From Clostridiales bacterium (GTDB lineage: Bacteria; Bacillota; Clostridia; Oscillospirales; Oscillospiraceae): a stretch of 24,862 bases of DNA. The notes below the pieces were generated by a model. That model was not told where the DNA came from and ran no database searches. It was given only the letters and a program-made list of their open reading frames with translations. The position numbers and the translations under genes were made by a program. Below are positions 1 through 6,908 of the stretch, piece by piece. Location of the stretch: positions 1-24,862 of the forward strand of contig DXYV01000041.1 of NCBI GenBank assembly GCA_019415645.1, in the 5' to 3' direction. Numbering within the stretch: position 1 is the stretch's first letter; each line of letters starts with the position of its first letter.

Positions 1-6
1 ACGGGC

Positions 7-34
7 AAAAAAGCCTGTATTCATGCGGGTTTTC
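7..34 (+). terminator. Possible hairpin terminator at window edge
   Basis: An A-run (7-12), a 7-pair stem (13-19 with 24-30, three of the pairs G-T wobbles), a TTCA loop and a short T-run follow one another. The wobbles pair only in plus-strand RNA, so this would fit a rightward gene ending just left of the window and converging on guaA. It is weak, and the minus-strand version has A-C mismatches. Confidence 0.25.
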
Positions 35-47
35 GCCGTTTCGAGCG

Positions 48-1337
48 TCATTCCCTCTCTATGGTGCCGGTGGGCTTCGGCGTCAGGTCATACAACACCC
101 GGTTGACGCCCTTTACCTCCGCCGTGATTCGCGCCGTGATCTTCTGGAGCAGCGCAAAGGGCACATCCTCCACAGTGGCTGTCATAGCGTCCACCGTGTT
201 CACCGCCCGGAGAATGACCGGCCAGGCAAAGGTCCGCTGGCCGTTCTGGACGCCCACCGATTTGAAATCGGGGACGACCGTGAAATACTGCCACACCTTC
301 CCCTCCAGACCTGCGTTGGAAAACTCCTCCCGCAGGATGGCGTCGGATTCCCGCACCGCCTCCAAGCGGTCCCGGGTAATGGCACCCAAGCAGCGCACGC
401 CCAGACCAGGGCCAGGAAATGGCTGGCGGTACACCATCGAATCCGGCAGGCCCAACGCCTTACCGCAGGCCCGTACCTCGTCCTTAAAGAGCATTTTCAG
501 GGGCTCCACCAGCTGGAAATTCAAGTCCTCCGGCAGTCCGCCCACGTTGTGGTGGCTCTTGACGGCCTTCACGGTCTTGGTTCCGCTTTCGATGATGTCC
601 GGATAGATTGTTCCCTGTCCCAGGAATTCGATTCCATCCAGCTTGCGCGCCTCTTCCTCAAACACCCGGATAAATTCTGTGCCGATGATCTTGCGCTTCT
701 GCTCCGGGTCGGATACGCCCGCCAGCTTGTCCAAAAAGCGGTCCACTGCGTCCACATAGATCAGATTGGCGTCCATCTGATGGCGGAACACCTCCACCAC
801 CTGCTCCGGCTCCCCCTTGCGCAGCAGCCCGTGGTTCACATGTACACAGGTGAGCTGCTTTCCGATCGCCTTGATCAGCAGTGCCGCCACCACGGAGGAG
901 TCCACCCCGCCGGACAGGGCAAGCAGGACCTTCTTCTCCCCCACCTGCCGGCGAATCAGCTCCACCTGGTCTGCGATAAAGTTCTCCATATTCCAGTTAG
1001 CCTGCGCGCCGCACACGCCAAAGACAAAATTGGACAGGGCCTCTTTGCGGGCGCTCTCCTCCTCGGGCCAGGGGGCGTCTCCCTTGTGGTCAGCCAGAAG
1101 AACCGGAACCGGATAGTTGTAGATTTCTTTGGAAACGTCGATCTCCATGCCGTCAACCACGCGATTGGGACCACCATTCAAGATAATTCCCTTTACATTA
1201 GGCAGAGCGTCCAGTTCTTCTGCCGTAATATCGTGGGGATGAATCTCGCTATACACGCCAAGGGCCCGAATCTCCCGGGCCAGTCTGGGATTCTCCTCGC
1301 TTCCCAGGTCCAGAATCACGATCATATCCTGCTTCAT
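48..1337 (-). CDS. guaA: GMP synthase with degenerate glutaminase domain
   Basis: The product (429 aa) is GMP synthase, which aminates XMP to GMP with ATP in the cytoplasm. The ATP pyrophosphatase part is intact: the PP-loop SGGVDSS lies at residues 142-148, followed by the usual dimerisation domain with QPFPGPGLGVR and the C-terminal KPTGTIE. The N-terminal glutamine amidotransferase domain is not intact. The start (VILDLGS) and GIILNGGP at 50-57 are recognisable, but the GICYG nucleophile region reads PVLLADHKGD. The roughly 80-90 residues that normally carry the rest of the domain, including the His-Glu pair, are missing before FVFGVCG. Normal GuaA is about 510-525 aa. The enzyme should therefore use free ammonia or a separate glutaminase subunit (inference). 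I chose the ATG at 1337 because AGGAGG sits 7 bases upstream; an ATG 7 codons earlier has no such site. Confidence 0.95.
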   Translation of the reverse strand: MKQDMIVILDLGSEENPRLAREIRALGVYSEIHPHDITAEELDALPNVKGIILNGGPNRVVDGMEIDVSKEIYNYPVPVLLADHKGDAPWPEEESARKEALSNFVFGVCGAQANWNMENFIADQVELIRRQVGEKKVLLALSGGVDSSVVAALLIKAIGKQLTCVHVNHGLLRKGEPEQVVEVFRHQMDANLIYVDAVDRFLDKLAGVSDPEQKRKIIGTEFIRVFEEEARKLDGIEFLGQGTIYPDIIESGTKTVKAVKSHHNVGGLPEDLNFQLVEPLKMLFKDEVRACGKALGLPDSMVYRQPFPGPGLGVRCLGAITRDRLEAVRESDAILREEFSNAGLEGKVWQYFTVVPDFKSVGVQNGQRTFAWPVILRAVNTVDAMTATVEDVPFALLQKITARITAEVKGVNRVLYDLTPKPTGTIERE

Positions 1338-1382
1338 TGCAGTTCCTCCTTGTGTCATTCTGAGTCTTAGTTCTTCGCTTTT

Positions 1383-1403
1383 CCATGGTTCATCTTACCA
1401 TGG
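1383..1403. promoter_or_regulatory. Inverted repeat over guaA -10 region
   Basis: CCATGGT (1383-1389) and ACCATGG (1397-1403) form a perfect 7-bp dyad with a 7-base spacer. It covers the candidate -10 and the expected transcription start, where a repressor could sit. It could instead be a chance match, because CCATGG is itself a palindrome. Confidence 0.3.
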
Positions 1404-1420
1404 GCGCATTCGTTTTTCAA
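1392..1420 (-). promoter_or_regulatory. Candidate guaA promoter
   Basis: On the minus strand a TTGAAA -35 (1415-1420) is followed by a 17-base spacer and a TAAGAT -10 (1392-1397). It overlaps the 3' end of the upstream repair gene, so guaA could be transcribed independently. The -10 matches the consensus at only 4 of 6 positions. Confidence 0.45.
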
Positions 1421-2124
1421 CCTTCGTCTGGCGGCCGCTCCGACTTCTTCCGGAGCGTGCGCAGATAGGCTTTCTGCTCTGGCGTGATGCGGTAGCTCTC
1501 CACCGCCTTCTGAATGGTCTTATTGTGGGTCCAAACCGGCAGCCTGCCCTGTTCCACATAGGGCAGCGCGGCGCTGTACTGCTTCGCCAGCGCCGTGGCA
1601 AAGTACCAGGCCACCATCATCCTGACATAGTATTCTTCACTATCCACCTGGGCTGCCCATTCCAGATACTCTGGCTGAAATTCCTCATCCAAATAGAAGC
1701 GCAGCAGCATTCCCAAGCCAAACCGAATCGTATAGGTGCGTCCGCTGTTCAGCCAAGCCTGAATCTGTCCGGGAAGGGCTTCCGGATGGCGCTGAAATGC
1801 CTTTGGCGCCAACAGATCGCAGGTCGCCCAGTTGTCCACCCAGGGCAAAAATGCCTCCAGCGCGGCAAGGGTCTCCTCATAGTCCCTGGACTCTGAAATC
1901 AGCAGACCATGGAGGTTGTTTTCCTCGTAGTAGTTGTGGGGCAGCACGGTCAAAAACTCCGCGGTCTCCGGCTTGCCGCGCACCTCCTTCGCCAGCTTGC
2001 GCAGCATCGGCATCCGTACCCCGATCACCTGCTCCGGCGGCACCGTTGGCATCAATTTGCACTGAAAGTCCCGATAGTCCAGGTCCCGTAAAGCAAACAG
2101 CTTCTTTTGTATCAGTCCGTCCAT
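1417..2124 (-). CDS. AlkD-like DNA alkylation repair protein
   Basis: This 235-residue protein belongs to the DNA alkylation repair (AlkD/AlkC-like, HEAT-repeat) family, DNA glycosylases that release alkylated bases. The N-terminal region has the typical GVRMPMLRKLAKE stretch (residues 35-47). The motif VDNWATCDLL (96-105) keeps a Trp (W99) and an Asp (D103) at the W-x3-D spacing of the catalytic pair in Bacillus AlkD. The length matches the family. The start at 2124 has a purine-rich site (GGGGGAG) just upstream. It has its own promoter-like sequence at 2187-2215 and lies upstream of guaA on the same strand. Which lesions it repairs cannot be told from sequence. Confidence 0.88.
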   Translation of the reverse strand: MDGLIQKKLFALRDLDYRDFQCKLMPTVPPEQVIGVRMPMLRKLAKEVRGKPETAEFLTVLPHNYYEENNLHGLLISESRDYEETLAALEAFLPWVDNWATCDLLAPKAFQRHPEALPGQIQAWLNSGRTYTIRFGLGMLLRFYLDEEFQPEYLEWAAQVDSEEYYVRMMVAWYFATALAKQYSAALPYVEQGRLPVWTHNKTIQKAVESYRITPEQKAYLRTLRKKSERPPDEG

Positions 2125-2186
2125 TCCACTCCCCCGCTATCCATTTCGAAGTAGCCGAAACGGTCTGCCCCTCGGCCCTTTATCGT

Positions 2187-2215
2187 ATTATACCGGTTTG
2201 ACATAGAAATGTAAA
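2187..2215 (-). promoter_or_regulatory. Sigma-A-type promoter for the AlkD-like gene
   Basis: The minus strand reads TTTACA (2210-2215), a 17-base spacer and a perfect TATAAT (2187-2192). It lies about 63 bases upstream of the start codon and just after the terminator of the preceding unit. Confidence 0.7.
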
Positions 2216-2243
2216 GGATCGGCTACCGCGCCTATCCCATGCG

Positions 2244-2295
2244 AAAAAATCCCCCTTAATACGGAATTCAGGTTCCATACTAAGGGGGGATTTTT
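2244..2295 (-). terminator. Terminator of the Opp/Dpp-type operon
   Basis: A long stem pairs 2244-2258 with 2281-2295 (five C against six G, so one bulged base) around a 22-base loop. On the minus strand it ends in a run of six T. It lies just past the last gene of the leftward transporter unit. Confidence 0.8.
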
Positions 2296-2325
2296 CTGTA
2301 AAGTCTTTTCTCTTTTCAGATATTT

Positions 2326-2910
2326 TTACTTCTTGGGCAGCCGTGTGTTAATCTCCCCGGGAAGAATATCAAAATGCAGGCGTTTGAGCCCCCAGAACAT
2401 AACCAGGCTCGCCGCAGCGCACAAAGCGCATCCGCTGAGCCATATCCACTCATCGGCCCAGACAATTCCAGTCTGCCCCCGGTGAAGCATGATAAACACA
2501 GCTTCTCCCACCGCACTGAAACCAAGCAGACCGGCCGTAAAGGCAGAGGCTACCTTTGTACGCAGGATTGCCGCATAGTAGTTCCGGAAGGGCATCCGAT
2601 AGGGCGCGCTCCAGAGGCTAAAAACGCCCATTGCCTGAAAAATCAGCGGTATCAACGCCAAAATACATCCGGCGCCGGCATATGCCTCGCGGCCTCCGGA
2701 AGAGCCATGCAGGCTGTACCAGACATAGACCCCGCACGTTGCGGCCAGTAAAGCGGTCCATACGATTTTTAAGTCCCTGAATTGGCGTTCGGAAAGGCTG
2801 GGGCGATAATATTCGCCCCTGTATTTCATCACACGACGGACGGTTCCATTGGAATTCAATTCATCTTCATAGACCCAGCCGCGGATATACCAATGCTGAT
2901 ATTTTGCCAT
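2326..2910 (-). CDS. Four-helix membrane protein, function unknown
   Basis: I do not recognise a named family. The product (194 aa) has a polar N-terminus (about 1-45) rich in Tyr, Arg and Trp, then four hydrophobic segments at about 48-66, 78-100, 118-142 and 155-175, and a short basic tail ending in LPKK. No catalytic motif is apparent. It starts 28 bases downstream of the last ATPase gene of the peptide-type transporter and is followed directly by the terminator, so it is probably the last gene of that operon. It might be an accessory membrane protein or an unrelated passenger; nothing in the sequence decides this. Confidence 0.75.
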   Translation of the reverse strand: MAKYQHWYIRGWVYEDELNSNGTVRRVMKYRGEYYRPSLSERQFRDLKIVWTALLAATCGVYVWYSLHGSSGGREAYAGAGCILALIPLIFQAMGVFSLWSAPYRMPFRNYYAAILRTKVASAFTAGLLGFSAVGEAVFIMLHRGQTGIVWADEWIWLSGCALCAAASLVMFWGLKRLHFDILPGEINTRLPKK

Positions 2911-2938
2911 TTGTCCTTCCCTTTCTCGTTTCGGCTGA

Positions 2939-3904
2939 TTATGAAGCGGTCTGTGCTACATGGTGACAGGCCACATAATGTCCCGGTTCGACTTCTTCCA
3001 GCTTTGGGTTTATGCTGCGGCATTCCTCGGTGGCAAACTCGCAGCGGTCACAGAAGCGGCACCCTGGTTTGGGATTGACTGGGGAAGAGACCTCGCCCTC
3101 AATCAGCTTGCGTTCCTTCCGCGCATCAATGGACGGAATGGGAATCGCGTCCAACAGCCCCTTGGTATAGGGATGCAGAGGCTTGCGAAACAACTCCTTT
3201 GTCTCGCATTTTTCGACGGTGCACCCCATATACATGACCATGATCTCATCGGAGATATGCTTGATGACCGATAGGTTATGGGTAATAAACACATAGGTCA
3301 AGTTCCGCTGCTCCTGAAGGTCCATCATCAGATTCAAAATCTGCGCCTGAATGGAGACGTCCAGAGCTGACACGGGCTCGTCGCAGACGATAAAGCGAGG
3401 GTTGACCATCAGTGCCCGGGCGATGCCGATGCGCTGCCGCCGGCCACCGTCCAGCTCATGGGGATAGGACAGCAGATAACGGGACGCCAAGCCCACCGTC
3501 TCCATCATTTCCGCAACCTTCTGATCCAAGTCTTCGCGGTTCTGATAGCCCCGCGTGATCTTCAGCGGCTCCTCAATGATGCTCTTCACGGTTTTGCGGT
3601 CGTCCAGCGAGGAATAAGGGTCCTGGAAAATGATCTGCATATTCTGCTTGACCAGCTTTTTCGCCGCACCCTTGGCATGGGTAATGTCGGTTCCATCAAA
3701 CAGGACCTGCCCCGCTGTGGCCTCATTCAGACCCAAAATCGCTCGGCCCAAGGTGGATTTTCCACAGCCGGACTCGCCGACCACGCCGAGCGTCGTGCCC
3801 TCCTTCACCTGGAAATTTACCATATCCACCGCGTGGAGCATACCGTTGGGCGTTTTGAAGTATTTGCAGAGGTCTCGGACCTCCAGCAGATTTTTCGCTT
3901 CCAT
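2939..3904 (-). CDS. Opp/Dpp-type ABC transporter ATPase (F subunit)
   Basis: This is the second ATPase of the transporter (321 aa), a cytoplasmic subunit that powers import through the two permeases. It has Walker A GESGCGKST (residues 43-51), Q-loop IIFQDP (91-96), signature LDGGRRQR (151-158) and Walker B FIVCDEP (171-177). The signature departs from LSGGQ at two positions (S to D, Q to R). The C-terminal oligopeptide-transporter domain has clustered cysteines (CRFCDRC, then C about 7 residues on), a pattern that binds a 4Fe-4S cluster in some OppD/DppD proteins. The stop of the D-type ATPase and this ATG are directly adjacent (TAAATG), which suggests translational coupling. The substrate may not be a peptide. 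Confidence 0.93.
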   Translation of the reverse strand: MEAKNLLEVRDLCKYFKTPNGMLHAVDMVNFQVKEGTTLGVVGESGCGKSTLGRAILGLNEATAGQVLFDGTDITHAKGAAKKLVKQNMQIIFQDPYSSLDDRKTVKSIIEEPLKITRGYQNREDLDQKVAEMMETVGLASRYLLSYPHELDGGRRQRIGIARALMVNPRFIVCDEPVSALDVSIQAQILNLMMDLQEQRNLTYVFITHNLSVIKHISDEIMVMYMGCTVEKCETKELFRKPLHPYTKGLLDAIPIPSIDARKERKLIEGEVSSPVNPKPGCRFCDRCEFATEECRSINPKLEEVEPGHYVACHHVAQTAS

Positions 3905-4870
3905 TTATTCGCCCTCCTTTGCCTGGAAACAGCTGACAATATGTCCCGGGCTGATCTCAACCGGCTTTGGCTTCCGGTTCTGACATTCCTCGGTAGCTTT
4001 TGAGCAGCGCGGGCAGAATTTGCATCCATCCGGCAGCACCGAGGGATCCGGCATCATACCGGGAATCGTATCCAGCCGGCGGGACTCCACATCCAGCCGC
4101 GGAATGCAGTTGAACAACCCCACCGTATAGGGGTGTGCCGCATGGCGGAATACGTCCTCCACAGTACCGTACTCCACGATCTCGCCGGCATACATAATCG
4201 CGACCTTGTTGCAGGATTCCGCCACCACGCCTAAATCATGGGTGATGAGAATCATCGAGGTCTTTTTCTTCTCCTTCAGTTCATTGATCATGGCCAGCAC
4301 CTGGGCCTGAATGGTCACGTCCAGTGCAGAAGTGGGCTCATCCGCAATGACGAGGCTCGGACTGCAGGACAGGGCGATAGCAATCACCACCCGTTGCTTC
4401 ATGCCGCCGGAAAATTGATGCGGGAAGTCATCCGCCCGCTCCGGCGGAATTCGTACCATTTGGAGAATCTCCAGCATCTTCATGCGCGCCTCTGCCGGCG
4501 AACACTTCTCGTTGGTTCGGATTCCTTCCGCAATCTGGTCACCGATAGTCATAACCGGGTTGAGCGCGGTCATCGGGTCCTGAAAAATCATGGAGATCTG
4601 GCTGCCGCGAATTTTTCGCATCTGCTCTGTACTCAGTTCCATCAAGTTTTCGCCGTGGAAAAAGATTTTTCCGCTGGTATATTCTCCGGGCGGAGACTGA
4701 ATCAAGCGAAGAACCGCCAGGGCCGTGGTCGTCTTTCCGGCTCCGGTCTCGCCGACCAGGCCCAAAGATTCCCCCTCTTCCAGCTTGAGGTTGATATGGT
4801 CAACCGCATAGACCACTCCTGTATCGGTATTGAACTGTACGGCCAGATCTTGAATATCAAGCAAGCTCAT
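3905..4870 (-). CDS. Opp/Dpp-type ABC transporter ATPase (D subunit)
   Basis: This first ATPase subunit (321 aa) has Walker A GETGAGKTT (residues 40-48), Q-loop MIFQDP (94-99), a canonical signature FSGGM (153-157) and Walker B LVIADEP (173-179). The C-terminal domain has four closely spaced cysteines (CKFCPRC and EEC), a likely Fe-S site by analogy with OppD/DppD. The reading frame stays open upstream to 5041, but that extension overlaps the permease gene out of frame. The ATG at 4870 begins a family-typical N-terminus and has GGGAGG upstream, so I use it. It pairs with the F-type ATPase as a heterodimer. Confidence 0.93.
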   Translation of the reverse strand: MSLLDIQDLAVQFNTDTGVVYAVDHINLKLEEGESLGLVGETGAGKTTTALAVLRLIQSPPGEYTSGKIFFHGENLMELSTEQMRKIRGSQISMIFQDPMTALNPVMTIGDQIAEGIRTNEKCSPAEARMKMLEILQMVRIPPERADDFPHQFSGGMKQRVVIAIALSCSPSLVIADEPTSALDVTIQAQVLAMINELKEKKKTSMILITHDLGVVAESCNKVAIMYAGEIVEYGTVEDVFRHAAHPYTVGLFNCIPRLDVESRRLDTIPGMMPDPSVLPDGCKFCPRCSKATEECQNRKPKPVEISPGHIVSCFQAKEGE

Positions 4871-4887
4871 TGTCAGGTCCCTCCCAT

Positions 4888-5775
4888 TTACCGTTTCATC
4901 CGCGGGTCCAGGGCATCCCGCAGACCGTCTCCGACCAGATTGAAGCAAAGCAGGCAAATTCCCACCATCAATCCAGGCCAGAACATCATGGGCCAGAAGG
5001 AAGTAATGTACTGCTTGCCCGCCGCCAGCATGTTGCCCCATTCTGGAATTGGCGGCTGAACGCCCAGGCCCAGGAAGCTCAACGTGGCAATCTGGGTGAT
5101 CGAGTTGCCCAGCTGCATGGCAATCTGGACGATCATGGGTGCCAAGGCATGGGGAATCACATGGTGGAAAATCACATACCAGTCCCGGGCGCCAAAGGCT
5201 TTGGAAGCCTCCAGATACTCCGAGCCTTTAATGGTCAGAATCGACGCACGCAGCTGCCGCGTCATGGGCCAAATACTGCCGACCGAAATGGCCAGGGCTG
5301 TATTGAACAGACCGCTGCCCAGAGCGGCAGACAGGCACATCGACAGGACCAGAGGCGGAACGGAGATGAAAATATCAGCCACGCGCATGATTACGCTGTC
5401 CACCACGCCGCCAAAGTAGCCGGCCATAGAGCCCAGAATCAGGGATACCACAGTAGAGATCGAGACCGTCATAACGGCCACCAGCAGAGAGACCTGCCCA
5501 CCGCGCAGAATACGGGTCAGAAGGTCGCGGCCAAAATCGTCGGTGCCCAGCGGATGCGCCAAACTGGGATACTGCAACCGTTCCAGTGGATTTTGAGCAT
5601 CGAACGCATAGGGCGTAAGATAATCTGCAAAAATAGCGGCTAAGATGATGAGAAAGATGATGCACAGGCTCACCACAGCGGCCTTATTGCGGCTAAAGCG
5701 TCGCCAGGCCAGCCTGAATTGTCCGGGCCGCTTCTCCGCATTTTCTGCGGTTTTTGTTTTTGCTACGCTCGTCAT
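4888..5775 (-). CDS. Opp/Dpp-type ABC transporter permease (C subunit)
   Basis: This inner-membrane permease (295 aa) starts with a cytoplasmic segment (FRLAWRRFSRNKAAVVSL), the OppC N-terminal motif, then a first helix at about 33-52. The binding-protein-dependent transport domain follows, with a coupling helix around EYLEASKAFGARDWYVIFHH. The C-terminus NLVGDGLRDALDPRMKR is typical of DppC/OppC. The start overlaps the stop of the B-type permease by four bases (ATGA), so the two are likely translated together. It forms the pore with the B subunit. Confidence 0.93.
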   Translation of the reverse strand: MTSVAKTKTAENAEKRPGQFRLAWRRFSRNKAAVVSLCIIFLIILAAIFADYLTPYAFDAQNPLERLQYPSLAHPLGTDDFGRDLLTRILRGGQVSLLVAVMTVSISTVVSLILGSMAGYFGGVVDSVIMRVADIFISVPPLVLSMCLSAALGSGLFNTALAISVGSIWPMTRQLRASILTIKGSEYLEASKAFGARDWYVIFHHVIPHALAPMIVQIAMQLGNSITQIATLSFLGLGVQPPIPEWGNMLAAGKQYITSFWPMMFWPGLMVGICLLCFNLVGDGLRDALDPRMKR

Positions 5776-6764
5776 GCTGCCTGTCCTCCCTTTTCCGCGA
5801 CCGCTTTCCGCGCTTTTTTCTTCTTGATCGCGCCCTTCGTGTACTGAGCCTTGATCCGCGGGTCAATTACCGCATAGAACAAATCTGTCAGCATATTGCC
5901 CGCAGCAATCATAAACGCACAAACCAGCACACATCCCTGGGTCGTGATATAGTCCTTTCCTGTGATGGAGGAGTTCATCAAGCTGCCCACGCCGGAAATA
6001 TTGTAAATGGTCTCCGAGACCACTCCGTTGGTGATACAGTGGCCCAGCATGGAGCCAATTACGGTGACCACCGGAATCAGGGAGTTTCGGATGATATGTT
6101 TCCAGACCACATCCCGCTCGTGAAGGCCCTTTGCCCGGGCTGTCTTAACAAAATCCTTGTTGATATTTTCCAGAATCGAGGCGCGCGTCATACGGGCCAG
6201 CAGGGCCACGCCTGGAAACGCCGAACAGATAATCGGGTTGATATAGCCCTGCCAAGTGGCGACGCCTGTCACCGGCGTCCATTTCAGCTCAACTGAGAAC
6301 AGCAGCATCAGCAGAAGAGCCAACCAAAAGCCCGGAATTGCCGTACAGATGATGGACACTGTTGTGGACAGATAATCCCAGATGGAGTTCTGTTTCAGCG
6401 CTCCAAGCATACCCAGCGGGATTCCGATCAGGATCGCCACAACCGCGCCCAGCAAACCAATAATTGCCGACGTGGCAATGCGCTCGGAGATCAACTGCGA
6501 GACCGGGACGGACTTGGTATAGGAGATTCCCATGTCCGCCTTAAATACCAGATTATAAAAATAGGTGCCGATCTGAACCAGATATGGCTTGTCCAGACCA
6601 AGCTCCGCCTCCTTGGCTGCGATCACTTCCGGCGTGGCGTTTTCACCGCAGATCACATTCGCAGGACTCACTTCCGAAAAATAATTGATGGTGAACACGA
6701 TCACCACAACGCCGATCAGCACAGGAATCAACTGCAAGATTCTGTGGAATGTATATCGAAGCAA
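5772..6764 (-). CDS. Opp/Dpp-type ABC transporter permease (B subunit)
   Basis: This membrane permease (330 aa) opens with MLRYTFHRILQLIPVLIGVV, the classic DppB/OppB first helix, then a periplasmic-side loop (CGENATPEVIAAKEAELGLD) and the transport domain with the coupling segment DFVKTARAKGLHERDVVWKH. Compared with usual members it has a basic, Lys-rich tail after the DPRIK motif (about 305-330). It lies 144 bases downstream of the binding-protein gene, and a strong hairpin sits in that gap, which may set a lower expression level than for the binding protein. Confidence 0.93.
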   Translation of the reverse strand: MLRYTFHRILQLIPVLIGVVVIVFTINYFSEVSPANVICGENATPEVIAAKEAELGLDKPYLVQIGTYFYNLVFKADMGISYTKSVPVSQLISERIATSAIIGLLGAVVAILIGIPLGMLGALKQNSIWDYLSTTVSIICTAIPGFWLALLLMLLFSVELKWTPVTGVATWQGYINPIICSAFPGVALLARMTRASILENINKDFVKTARAKGLHERDVVWKHIIRNSLIPVVTVIGSMLGHCITNGVVSETIYNISGVGSLMNSSITGKDYITTQGCVLVCAFMIAAGNMLTDLFYAVIDPRIKAQYTKGAIKKKKARKAVAEKGGQAA

Positions 6765-6825
6765 AACAATTCCTCCGTTCTGAATGCCAGAAGATAGACA
6801 CCGCCCAGCAAGTCATTTGGAAAAT

Positions 6826-6855
6826 GGGGGTGACAGGCTTTTGCCTGTCACCCCC
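6826..6855 (-). terminator. 13-bp intercistronic hairpin between binding protein and permease genes
   Basis: A perfect 13-bp stem (6826-6838 with 6843-6855) closes a TTTT/AAAA loop. On the transcribed minus strand it is followed by CATTTTCC, a poor T-run, so it may be a partial terminator or an mRNA-stabilising hairpin rather than a full stop. This is the usual place for such an element, giving excess binding protein over permease. Confidence 0.65.
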
Positions 6856-6908
6856 TTGTCCCGTCGGAACATCAGGGTCTGTGCTTTGATGCCGACCTCT
6901 CTGATTTC

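Noticed and set aside
2198..2203. TTGACA on the plus strand upstream of the AlkD-like gene
   Set aside because: No -10 box at 16-18 bases and no plus-strand gene downstream; the minus-strand promoter at 2187-2215 overlaps it and is much better.
4871..5041. Extended N-terminus of the D-type ATPase
   Set aside because: It overlaps the permease gene out of frame and lacks family similarity; the ATG at 4870 has a proper site and N-terminus.
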